Positions 50,585 through 62,700 of a stretch of 64,000 nucleotides of DNA are shown here, in pieces. Numbering within the stretch: position 1 is the stretch's first letter; every line of letters starts with the position of its first letter. The position numbers were made by a program, and so were the translations under genes. This DNA is from Chondrosia reniformis (lineage: Eukaryota > Porifera > Demospongiae > Chondrillida > Chondrillidae). The notes below the pieces were generated by a model that saw only the letters and a list, made by a program, of their open reading frames with translations, did not search any database and was not told where the DNA came from. The stretch lies in the NCBI GenBank assembly GCA_947172415.1, contig OX359200.1, forward strand, positions 3,660,501 to 3,724,500. The letters are read 5' to 3'.

Positions 50585-51530
50585 TAGTACTAGAACCTAC
50601 AACTAGTACATAAAGCTAGCACATACAACTAGTACAGGCAACTAGTACATACAACTGTTACATACAACTACTACATATAACCAGTACATACACATATAAC
50701 TAGTATATAAAAGTAGTACATACACCTAGTACATACAACTAGTACATACAAAACGTACATACTACTAGTACATATATACAACTAGTACATACAACTAGTG
50801 CATACAACTAGTATATACAACTAATACCTTATAGTAGTCCTAAAAATTAGTACATACAACTAATACCTACATAATACTTACTATAAGTAGTACTAGAACC
50901 TATAACTAGTACATACAGCTAGCGCATACAACTAGTACAAGCAACTAGTACATGCAACTAGTACATACAACTAGCACATATAACTAGTACACAGAACTAC
51001 TACATATAACCAGTACATACACATATAACTAGTACATAGAAATAGTACATACACCTAGTACATAAAACTAGTACATACACATATACCTAGAAAATATAAA
51101 TAGTACATACAACTAGTACATACAGCTAGTGCATACAGCTAGTACATATAACTATTCCACACACATATAACTAGTACATCCAACCAAAACATACAACTAG
51201 TATCTAGTACATACAACTAGAACATACAACTAGTACTTAGCTAGTACATACAACTACTATATACGTACAACAAGTACACAGAACTTGTACATATAATTAG
51301 CATATACAACTACTACATACAGCTACTACATACAACTAGTCCCTACAACTAGTAAATATAGCTAGTTCTAGTACATACAACTAGCACATACAACTAGTTC
51401 TTGCAACCAGTACATATAACTGGTGCACACACTTACTACATAAAAAATACATTACTAGTATATATGAATAGTACATAAACATGGTACATACAACTAGCAC
51501 ATTAAACTAGTATAAACAACTAGTAAATAT
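50585..51530 (+). repeat. 13-bp satellite array, + orientation (block 11)
   Basis: ACTAGTACATACA units, the inverted partner of about 54640-55497. Shared rare variants include ACAAAACGTACATACTACTAG (near 50736). No gene is seen. Confidence 0.93.
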
Positions 51531-52553
51531 ATAAAATTAGGACGCTAGTGGAACATGTCCATACTTCCGGAAATTTTCAAAAAAAGTCGTTAACTAACAC
51601 TCTTTTTTAATCTATTCTATTTTACTTTAGAAACATCGTATCACTAAACAAATTATATAGATTTGAAGCGCTATTCTTTCTTAATAATTTGGCTACAAGA
51701 GCGTCACGATTGTAGGCTTAAAGGAGAAGGTTAGCGGCCGTAAGTGATAGGTGCCAAATCGCCAAAAATGTTTTATTAGACAGTGGAAAATACGAATATA
51801 GAATAAATGGTGACACCAATCTATGAAGGATAATGATATCTAACGATGGTATGTATACTCCTTTTAAATTCCCTTTACTTTTTGAATTATAATCGAAAAC
51901 GTATTTTCGTACCTTTATCAGGCGCCTCCAGTACTTCATATCTCAGTTAAACAAGGGAATATTCCAGGAGTATACATACAACTTTTAGGCTGTTACTTAC
52001 TGAAGAGATTGATGTCAAAAAATGGTTAGATATACAATTCTCCACTGTCTAATAATCGGTTCGTTTTCCATTTGTCTCTTCTCCTTCGAGTAATGGTATT
52101 GTCACGTGATTATCAGCCGAAATTAGTGATATAGCTTAGCCATCATACAATGACGTCTTATGACGTTGCATATGCACCCAAATATTTGGTAACACGTTAT
52201 ACAAGCATTAGACTTCCGAAGTTGATATGTCAAGTAAGGCTTCTCGGTAGCGATACAGTTTCCTTGATCGAAGTTTTTTGTTATTGTAAGAGGTAAGTGG
52301 AAACAGTAAACATATTGCATGTCTACCAATATCTATGTAATTATCAATGGCGAAAATGTATGAGCAATTAACGAAGTATAATCAAAAGAAAATAAAACAT
52401 TTTGGTCATGTAAGCCTTAATTCCTCAGCTATTATAATACGTTAATAATAGCTGAGGAATTAAGGCTTACGTGACCGAAACGTTCTATTCTTTTTTGATT
52501 ATTAACGTAGTATAATCAAAAGAAAAACGTTCTATTCTTCTTTTGATTATTAA
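51531..52553. other. Noncoding AT-rich insert ending in a 56-bp hairpin
   Basis: About 1.02 kb without satellite units. The satellite on its two sides matches a continuous stretch near 54640 in arm c, so this is an insertion private to arm b, or a loss in arm c. The right end is a foldback: 52379-52435 pairs with about 52444-52502 (core CCTTAATTCCTCAGCTATTA), then a 12-bp inverted pair TAATCAAAAGAA at about 52512-52549. No convincing coding sequence was recognised. It may be a MITE or solo end of an unknown transposon. Confidence 0.62.
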
Positions 52554-54155
52554 CTGGTAACTAGTACATATAACTAGTACATGCATCTAGTACATACAAC
52601 TAGTACATACAACTAGTTCATAAAACTAGTATATAGATAGTACAAAGAACTAGTGCATACATTTTGTACATACAACTGGTTCATATCTAGTATATACAAC
52701 TAATACATACAACTAGTACATACAATTAGAACATACAACCAGCAAATACAGCTAGTACATAAAAGTACAAGATATACTTAGTACATACACATATAAATAG
52801 AACATATACATAGTTCGTACAACTAGTATATATAACTAGTACAAATAACTAATACAAACACCCAGTACATACAAATGTAACGACTACATATAAGTAGTAC
52901 ATACAACTAGTACATATAAATAGTACATACAACAATTACACACTACTAATACATTCAACTAGTATATATAACCACTACATTCGACTTGTACATACAAATA
53001 GTATTGAGTACACACAACTAGTACATACAACTAGTACACACAAATAGTACATTCAACTAGTAAATATAACTAGTACATACTACTAGTACATAAAACTAGT
53101 ACATATAAATGGTACATATAACTAGTACATATAAATAGTACATACAACTAGTTCATAAAACTAGTTCATATAACTAGTACATGCAACAAGTATCTAGGAC
53201 ATACAACTAGAATCTACCTAGTACCTGGTATAACTAGTACAAGAATCAACAACTGGTAAATACACATAGTACATACAACTAGTACAAACAACTAGTACAT
53301 ACAACTAGAAACTAGTAAATACTACTAGTTCATAGAACGATTACATAATAATAGAACATACAACTTGTATATACATCTATTACATAGCTAATATTTATAA
53401 CTAGTATATACATACAACTCTTACCTACAACTGGTACATAACTACTACATACAACTTCTAAATACAACTAGTACCTACAACTAGTAAATATAATTAGGAC
53501 TAGTACATAAAACTAGGGCATACAACTAGAACATACAATTAGTTTATACAACTAGTACATGAAACTAGTACATACAACTAGTACATACCAAAGAGTACAC
53601 ACAACCAGTGCATACAATTAATACTAGTCCATACAATTAGGACAAACAACTAGGACATATAACTAGTACATACACCAACTACATATAACTAGTAAAATAC
53701 ACATATACCTTATAATTATAAATAGTACACACAATTAGTACATACAGCTAGTGATTACAACTAGTACCTATAACTAGTACACCAACATATAGCTAGTACA
53801 TACACATAAAACTGGTACTTATAAAGAGTACATTCACATAGTACATACAACTACTTCAAAAAACTAGTACATGCAACTAGTACATACAACTAGAGACTAC
53901 TATATACAACTAGCTCACAGAACAAGTACATAACACTAGAACGTACAACTTGTATATTCAACTAGTACATAGCTACTACATACAACTAGGAAAAACAACT
54001 AGGACATATGACTAATACATACACCTACTGCATATAACTGGTACATACACATTTACCAAGTAATTATGAATAGTACAAACAACTAGTACATACAACTAGT
54101 TCATAAAACTAGTACATACAACTAGAACATACAACTAGTACCTTCCTAGCACCTA
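52554..54155 (+). repeat. 13-bp satellite array, + orientation (block 12)
   Basis: ACTAGTACATACA units. 52555-53240 is the inverted partner of 54160-54640, while 53280-54000 repeats in direct orientation the TTCATAGAACGA / TACATAGCTA module of block 10. It ends at the orientation switch near 54155. No gene is seen. Confidence 0.93.
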
Positions 54156-55497
54156 GTGTACTAGTTATACCAGGTACTAGGTAGGTTCTAGTTGTATGTC
54201 CTAGATACTTGTTGCATGTACTAGTTATATGAACTAGTTTTATGAACTAGTTGTATGTACTATTTATATGTACTAGTTATATGTACCATTTATATGTACT
54301 AGTTTTATGTACTAGTAGTATATACTAGTTATATTTACTAGTTGAATGTACTATTTGTGTGTACTAGTTGTATGTACTAGTTGTGTGTACTCAATACTAT
54401 TTGTATGTACAAGTCGAATGTAGTGGTTATATATACTAGTTGAATGTATTAGTAGTGTGTAATTGTTGTATTTACTAGTTATATGTACTAGTTGTATGTA
54501 TTAGTTGTATATGCTAGATATGAACCAGTTGTATGTACAAGATGTGTGCACTAGTTCTTTGTACTATCTATATACTAGTTTTATGAACTAGTTGTATGTA
54601 CTAGTTGTATGTACTAGACGCATGTACTAGTTATATGTACTAGTTACCAGTTGTTTGAACTAGTTGTACCTATTAATTTTATGTACTAGTTGTATGTACT
54701 AGTTGTATGTACTAGAACTAGCTATATTTACTAGTTGTAGGGACTAGTTGTATGTAGTAGCTGTATGTAGTAGTTGTAAGTGCTAATTATATGTACAAGT
54801 TCTGTGTACTTGTTGTACATATATAGTAGTTGTATGTACTAGCTAAGTACTAGTTGTATGTTCTAGTTGTATGTACTAGATACTAGTTGTATGTTCTGGT
54901 TGGATGTACTAGTTATATGTGTGTGGAATAGTTATATGTACTAGCTGTATGCACTAGCTGTATGTACTAGTTGTATGTACTATTTATATTTTCTAGGTAT
55001 ATGTGTATGTACTAGTTTTATGTACTAGGTGTATGTACTATTTCTATGTACTAGTTATATGTGTATGTACTGGTTATATGTAGTAGTTCTGTGTACTAGT
55101 TATATGTGCTAGTTGTATGTACTAGTTGCATGTACTAGTTGCTTGTACTAGTTGTATGCGCTAGCTGTATGTACTAGTTATAGGTTCTAGTACTACTTAT
55201 AGTAAGTATTATGTAGGTATTAGTTGTATGTACTAATTTTAGGACTACTATAAGGTATTAGTTGTATATACTGGTTGTATGCACTAGTTGTATGTACTAG
55301 TTGTATATATGTACTAGTAGTATGTACGTTTTGTATGTACTAGTTGTATGTACTAGGTGTATGTACTACTTTTATATACTAGTTATATGTGTATGTACTG
55401 GTTATATGTAGTAGTTGTATGTAACAGTTGTATGTACTAGTTGCCTGTACTAGTTGTATGTGCTAGCTTTATGTACTAGTTGTAGGTTCTAGTACTA
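54156..55497 (-). repeat. 13-bp satellite array, - orientation (block 13)
   Basis: TGTATGTACTAGT units beginning with TACCAGGTACTAGGTAGG, the mirror of CTACCTAGTACCTGGTA near 53215. No gene is seen. Confidence 0.93.
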
Positions 55498-56541
55498 CAG
55501 TGGAACCTCCCTTAACGGACACCTCCTGATAGTGGATACCTTGCTAGTGCGGACACATTGTTGCAGTCCCTATTGAAAATCCATTAACCACGATACAATG
55601 GCACCCTCCTAAATACGGACGACTCTTTATTCCGTATTGTGGACATGTAAATAGGTCCCAATGTATTTATTATTATAGAAAATATACTCTATAATGCAGA
55701 CTATATAAATAAGTGTAAGCTTCAGTCAGATGATTCTGGCAAGAGTGATTTTTCTCTGAGTCTTAACAGAACTCTTTAAGTCGTTGAATGTACTTTTGTG
55801 GGCGTACAGACGATAAACACAAGGGACTTCAAGTCCATACCCAGTTCCGCAATTGATCCTTTTCCCAGTTATTTCGACGGTACTTTAGTTGCAATCTCTT
55901 GCAAGGAAGAATTATTTATGCATGAATCCTACAAGCAAGGGTGTTGGGTGACTCAAGCATAAATAATTCTTCACTCTGTAACATCCCTTTCTTGTTTCTG
56001 TGCTTTTTGTGCCATCCCTACATCTTCTACTATTTTTGTATAAAATTTTTATTATTCTCTAGTTTCTGTACTTTTTATGGAGCATAAGCAAGGAATTATA
56101 TAAGAGACCATTTTGGTTTTGCAATCTCAGGCTGATATGACGTCATCAAATGGTAAATTTATTGAAGCCTTGACGAAAACCGTCATGCTCAATAATAACG
56201 TTATCGCTCTCGCTTCTACAAAAGAATACAGCCCGCAAAATTTGGAGTATTTTCGCTTCAAAAGTAGGCCGAAAGCTTATTTCCTTGTTTAGTTACAGCA
56301 GGGGAAGAAGATGAAGAAGAAAACATAATGGCATTTTTCAAAGTTCGTTCATTTGCTAGCAGAACACTGTCGCTTGCCTTTAAGGCCAGTTTATAGCATG
56401 GCTGGTCTATTTTTAACTATACTTAGCTTTTTTTCAGCGATTTTCTGCCTATTTCGGATTTTTGCTCCTATACCAATCTATAGAGAAAACAAAACAACCG
56501 GTACCATCCCAACATAGAGAGTACTACCGTACTCTCTGATA
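55498..56541 (-). mobile_element. Composite foldback / pogo-end element, copy 2 (inverted)
   Basis: Reverse complement of 49541-50584, the same 1044 bp with only scattered substitutions. It starts CAGTGGAACCTCCCTTAACG after TA (55496-55497) and ends with the AGAGAGTAC hairpin and GATA. Flanking satellite also matches the flanks of copy 1, so it arose by segmental inverted duplication, not by independent insertion. Confidence 0.8.
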
Positions 56542-58070
56542 CTAGTTTTTTGTACTAGTTAAATGTACTAGTTTTATGTATATACTAGCTGTATGTACTA
56601 GTTTAAAGTTGTATGCACCAGTTTTATGTCCTAGTTGTATGTACAATATGGATGCACTATTTATATGTACCAGTTATATATTAATGTACTTGTTGTATGT
56701 AGTAGGCGTGTGTACTAGTTATAGGTCCTAGTTTTATGTACTCGTTCTATGTCATAGTTGCATGTAGAGTTGTATGAACTAGTTGTGTGTACTATGTGTA
56801 TGTACTATTCATATGTACTAGTTATATTTTTATGTATTAATTATATATAGTAGGTGTGTGTACTAGTTATATATGCTAGTTGTATGTATATACTAGTTGT
56901 ATGTACTAGCTATGTATTAGTTGTATGTTCTAGTTGTATGTACTAGTTGTATGTACCAGTTGTAGGTTCTTGTACAAGTTATACTAGGTACTAGGAAGGT
57001 ACTAGTTGTATGTACTAGTTGTATGAACTAATTTCATGAACTAGTTGTATGTACTAGTTACATGAAAAATCTAAGATACCATTTTCCTACATTCTATGCC
57101 TATTCTGTAAAGAGCCTATAAGGGAACTAAACCTGAAGAGTCATGTACTATTTACAATTACTAGGTATATGTGTATGGGCTAGTTATATGCTAGTAGGTG
57201 TATGTACTAGTTATATGTCCTAGTTGTTTTTACTTGTTGTATGTAGTAGCTATGTACTAGTTGAATATACAAGTTGTACATACTAGTATTTTGTACTTGT
57301 TCTATGAGCTAGTTGTATATACTAGTTTTTAGTTGTATGTACTAGTTGTATTTACTAGTTGTATATACTAGTTGTATGCACTAGCTCTATGTATTAGTTG
57401 TATGAGCTATTTATAATTTCTAGGTATATGTGTATGTACTAGTCATATGTAGTAGGCGTATATTCTAGTTTTATGTCCTAGTTGTTTTTACTAGTTGTAT
57501 GTACTAATTGTGTGCACTAGTTTTATGTACTTGTACTAGTTATATTTACTAGTGGTAGGTACTAGTTTTATGTTGTAGTTGTATGTAGTAGTTGTATATA
57601 CTAATTGTTTGTACTAGATTTATGTACTAGTTGTATGTGCTAGTTATGTACGAGTTGTAGGTACTAGTTGTACGTATATACTAGTTGTATGTAGTAGCTA
57701 TGTACTAGTTGTTTATACAAGCTGTACATTCTAGTATTATGTACTCGTTCTATGAACTAGTTTTATGTACTAGTTTCTAGTTGTATGTACTAGTTGTATG
57801 AACTATGTGTATGTACTATTTATAAGTACCAGTTATTAATGTATGTACTAGTTATATGTTTATGTACTAGTTATATGTACTAGTTGTATGCACTAGCTGT
57901 ATGTACTAGTTGTAAGTACTATTTATTATTACAAGGTATATGTGTATTTACTAGGTATATGTAGTAGGTATATGTAACAGTTATATGACCTAGTTGTTTA
58001 TCCTAGTTGTTTGTACTAGTTGAATGTACTAGTTGCAAGTACTAATTGCATGTTCTAGTTTTATGTACTA
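56542..58070 (-). repeat. 13-bp satellite array, - orientation (block 14)
   Basis: Mirror of about 48410-49540. It joins the next element within the equivalent of 48410, so about 270 bp of satellite and the outer end of the transposon derivative are missing. Includes one private 80-bp insertion (57062-57143). No gene is seen. Confidence 0.92.
57062..57143. other. Private 80-bp non-satellite insertion
   Basis: From about CATGAAAAATCTAAGATACC to CTGAAGAGTCATG, AT-rich and noncoding. No counterpart was found in the mirrored block 48410-49540. Origin unknown. Confidence 0.5.
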
Positions 58071-59307
58071 GTTCCTTAGGGATACGCTGCCTTATAGCGA
58101 TCAACACGTAACAAGCGATAATTAATAAAGAATTTTCGTTTTCAATCGTTAAGAGTGAATGCGTCATTTAGTGTTATCGGTTACACACCGGAAGGAATTT
58201 AAAATCGTCCATTGTTAAATTGGTTATAGCATCCTTTGGCTTAATTGATTTACATATCGTATATAATCATCTCGCTTCGTATCATTGTCTTATAATCGTC
58301 TCACTTCGTATCCTATTAATGTTTTATTTAATCGTCTCACTTCGTACGTATTGTGTTATACAATTAATGTAAAGCTATAAAATGATTCACTTCTCTAGTT
58401 CTCGTCGAATACTTACTTTTTACGTATCTTTTGTTAACGAATAATTCGTATGGAGCAACTCTTGCAAAGCCGCAGTTGAACTTCAGAGCAATCTGATTAT
58501 CGACTGATATCCCTCTTGCCTTTTGGGGGGCATAATCTTCTTTGTTGTAGACGAAAATTCAAAAATTGGCGATCCTTAGTGTGAATAACACCTTACGGCG
58601 ATCCTCGATCACTTGCGTCAACATACATACATACATGTATACCAGTTACACAACTTAGGATTTGCACAATATTAACATCCGGCTATAAAATTTCACCGTT
58701 TGCGTTTCAAATCTGTAAATCATCCCATGAATAAACTTATTTGCTAATGAATATGATTTAAATATTAAGAAATGAAGTCTGTTGCAGAAGTGAAGGAAAA
58801 TTGCCTATGCGCTTAAGTTAGAAGATCCTCATAGTCACGTAGTCAGATTCAATGGATTCAGTGAGTGTCATTTAGTAAGAATTAAGAAGTCCGTTTGCGT
58901 CTGAGCTTTATTTCCCAAGATATGAAAGATTAAATAGCATTTACTAATCTATTAAAAGTGTATTTTCACAGTTTTCTTCTCAACGGATGGGCGAATCGAA
59001 ACGGACTTCTTAATTTTGTTAGAATACATTGTAACCTTTCCAATAAAGTATAGAACGTAGTTCTAGCTTTTTCCTAGACTAAGCGCATAGTGTCTGAGAG
59101 TTTTAAAATCGGCCCTTTTTAACACGTTATATCTTCGATATTGGTTGTTCAATCTCGCTCAAATTTTTGATTTCGCTGACATTTAAATAAGCGCTTCGAT
59201 GTATACCAGTTTAAGTTAGCAAATCGTTTCTGTTAGAACGAAACTTGCTTTTAAAAGTGTTTATAAAAAAACGTAAAAGCACGCAGATCAGTCATATGGC
59301 ACCTGTG
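58071..59307 (-). mobile_element. TA-flanked DNA transposon derivative, copy 3 (outer end lost)
   Basis: Matches 36539-37776 almost base for base but begins at GTTCCTTAGGG, so the terminal 18 bp of the left end are missing. The right end CAGTCATATGGCACCTGTG plus TA (59308-59309) is complete. The missing end coincides with the breakpoint where arm c changes from mirroring 48410 to copying arm a. Confidence 0.78.
58417..58533 (-). pseudogene. First exon of an unknown gene, copy 3 (frameshifted)
   Basis: Same exon as at 36885-37002, but the A run after the CCC codons is one base shorter (four A instead of five). The frame shifts after MPP. The donor GTAAGT (58411-58416) is still present. This makes copy 3 non-coding. 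Confidence 0.6.
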
Positions 59308-59538
59308 TAGTTGTAGGTACTATATGTATGTACTAGTTGTTGGTTCTTGTACTAGTTACACTAGGTAAAAGGTAGGTTGTAGTTGTATGTACTAGATACT
59401 TGTTGCATGTACTAGTTGTATGTACTATTTATATATATACAAGTTATATGTACTAGTTATATTTACTAGTTTTATGTACTAGTTGTATTTACTAGAAGTA
59501 AGTACTAGTTATATGTACAACTTGTATGTACTACTTGT
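59308..59538 (-). repeat. 13-bp satellite stretch, - orientation
   Basis: Direct duplicate of 37777-38007. No gene is seen. Confidence 0.92.
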
Positions 59539-59720
59539 ATTGCGCAGGGCCATTTTTTGTTCTCTCTCACTGTTTTTAAACGTTCTCACAATAGGACGGC
59601 CTTAAGCGCTCTTAGTTAGAAAGCTGCATGCTAGCTTCGTGGCTTCGTCAAAAACCTCCTTAGCCATTTTCACGTTTCCACCATTTCCGCCGTTTCCACT
59701 GCCCCTGTTGTGTTTAATTG
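59539..59720. mobile_element. Short unknown insertion (about 180 bp), copy 2
   Basis: Duplicate of 38008-38190 with a few substitutions and a short deletion (CACGTTTCCACC here, CACGGTTTCCGCC there). Carried along by the segmental duplication. Confidence 0.55.
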
Positions 59721-62700
59721 TTAAATGTACTAATTGTGTGTACCATTTATAATTACTAGGTATATGTGTAGGAAATGGTTATATGTAGCAGAGGTATTTA
59801 CAAGTTACATGTCCTCGTTTTTTGTACCAGTTGTATGTACTAGTTGAATGTACTAGTTGTATATTCTACTTGTGTGTACTAGTTGTGTGCACTATTTGGA
59901 TGTACTAGTTGTACTTACTAGTTCCTTTTACTAGTTGTCTGCACAAGTTTTATGTACTAGTACTAGTTGTACTTACTAGTTCCTTGTACTAGTTGTCTGC
60001 ACAAGTTTTATGTACTAGTACTAGTTGTATTTACTAGTTTTATGTACTAGTTGTACGTACTAGTTTTACGTATACGCTAGTTGTATGTAGTAGCTATGTA
60101 CTAGTTGTATATACAAGTTTTAGGTTCTAGTATTATCTACTCATTCTATGAATTATTTGTATGTATTAATCGTATGTACTATTTGTATGTACAATGTGTA
60201 TGTACTATTTATTATAACTAGGTATATGTGTCTTTACTAGTTATATGTAGTAGGTGTATGTACTAGTTATATGTCCTATTTATTTGCCGAAGTTGTATGT
60301 ATTAGTTGAATGTACTAGTTAAATGTACTAATTGTATATAATAGTTGTGTGCACTATTTGGTGTGTACTAGTTGTATGAACTAGTTGCATGTACTAGTTG
60401 TTTGTACTACTTATATTTACTAGTTGTATGCAATAGTTTTATGTACTAGCACTAGTTATATTTACTAATTGTAGGTACTAGTTGTATGTACTAATTGTTT
60501 GTACTAGTTGTATGTACTAGCTGTATGTATATACTAGTTATAAATGTTAGCTATGTACAAGTTGTATGTTCTAGTATTATGTATTCGTTCTATAAACTAG
60601 TGGTATGTACTAGTTTTTAGTTGTATGTACTAGTTGTATGTACTATGTGTATGTACTAGTTGTTGAATCTTGTACTAGATATACTAGGTACTAGGTAGGT
60701 TGTAGTTGTATATACTAGATACTAGTTGCATGTTCTAGTTGTATGTACTAGTTTTATGAACTAGTTGTATGTACTATTTATATGTACTAGTTAAATGTAC
60801 CAGTTATATGTACTAGTTATGTGTACTAGTATTGTGTACTAGTTATATATATTTAGTAATTGTAAGTAATTGTAGGTACTAGTACTAGTTTTATTTACTA
60901 GTTGTAAGTACTAGTTTTATGTGGTAGTTGTATGTAGTAGCTATGTACTAGTTGTATGTTCCAGTTGTATGTACTAGTTGTATGTTCTAATTGTTTGTAC
61001 TAGTTGTATGTACTTGTTGTATGTACTCGATACTAGTTGTGTGTACCAGTTGTACGTCCTAGTTATATGTACTGGTTGTATGTTCTAATTGTTTGTACTA
61101 GTTGTGTGTACTAGTTGTACGTCCTAGTTATATGTACTGGTTGTATGTTCTAATTGTTTGTACTAGTTGTATGTACTAGTTGTATGTACCCCATACTAGT
61201 TTTGTGTAGTAATTGTATGTACAAGTTATATGTACTAGTTGTATGTTTTATTTGTGTGTAATCGTTGTATGTAATGGTTATATTTAGTAGTTGTATGTAC
61301 TAGTTGTATGTAGCAGTTTCATGTTCTAGTTGTATATATGCACTATTTCTATATACTAGTTGTGCTTATTATTTGTATGTACCAGATGTGTGTTCCAGTT
61401 GTATGTACTAGTTATATTTAGTAGTTGTATGTACTAGTTGAATGTACTAGTTGTCTGTACTTGTTGCATGTACTAGTTGTGTGTACTAGTTGTATGCACT
61501 ATTTATATGTACTTGTTTAAGTACTAGTTGTATGTTCTAGTACGCGTTGTACTAGGTACTAGGTAGGTTCTAGTTGGATGTACTAGTTCAATGTACCAGT
61601 TGTATATTCTAGTTTATGTTCTAGTTGCATACACTATTTATATGTACTAGTTACCTGTGTATGATTAGTTTTTTGTTGCAGTTGTGTTTACTAGTTATAT
61701 GTACTAATTGTGTGTACTAGTTGTAAGTACTAGTTGAACGTTCTAGTACTAGTTATACTAGGTACTAGGTGGGTACAAGTTGTATGTACTAGTTGTATGG
61801 ACTAGTTGTATGTACTACTTGTTTGTACTAGTTGTATGTACTAGTTGTATGTACTCGATACTCGTTGTATTTACTAGTTGTAAGTACTAGTTGTAGGTTC
61901 TAGTACTAGTTGTACTAGGTTTTAGATAGGTTCTAGTTGTATGTACTAGTTCAATGTGTTAGTTGTATGTTCTAGTTTATGTTCTAGTTGTATATACTAT
62001 TTATATGTACTAGTTCCCTGTGTATGGACTAGTTTTATGTAGTACTTGTGTGTACTAGTTATATGTGTATGTAATAGGTATATGTAGTAGTTGTATGTAC
62101 TAGCTATATTGAATAGTTATAGGTTCTAGTACTAGTTATAGTGGTTACTAGGTGGGTACAGGTTGTATGTACTAGTTATATTTAGTAGTTGTGTGAACTA
62201 GGCGTATATACTAGTTGTTTGTACTAGTTATATGTACTAGTTGAATGTACCAGTTGTATCCACCATTTATATGGACTAGTTGTATATACTAGTTGTAAGT
62301 ACTAAATAGCTGTAAGTTCTAGTACTAGTTTATACTAGGTACTAGGTTGGTTCTAGTTGTACGTACTAGTTGTATGTACTAGTTGTTTGTACTAGTTTTA
62401 TGTAATCAATACAAGTTGTATGTACTAGTTGTATGTACTAGTTATATGTACTAGTTGTATGTACCACTTGTGTGCAATTGTTGTATGTATTAGTTGTATG
62501 TACTAGATGTAGGTTGTAGTACTAGTTGGACTAGGTAATAGGTGGGTTCTAGTTGTATGTACCAGTTGTTTGTACTAATTGTATGTACTAGTTGCTTGTA
62601 CTAGTTCTATGTACTAATGGTATGTTCTAGTTTTGTTGTTGTTTAATGTAGTAATTGTGTGTACTAGTTATATTTACTGGTTGTGGGTACTAGTTGTATG

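Larger units (their letters stand above)
44934..53240 (+). repeat. Arm b of the nested large inverted repeat
   Basis: Inverted counterpart of arm a over 44934-48240 and of arm c over about 45430-53240. It contains one transposon-derivative copy and one composite element, both in opposite orientation to their partners. Private features are two deletions of about 2.06 kb and 1.66 kb relative to arm a, and the insertion 51531-52553 that arm c lacks. Confidence 0.83.

Noticed and set aside
51718-52329. Two small minus-strand frames in the noncoding insert
   Set aside because: Under 75 residues, no recognisable domain, no splice context, AT-rich composition.
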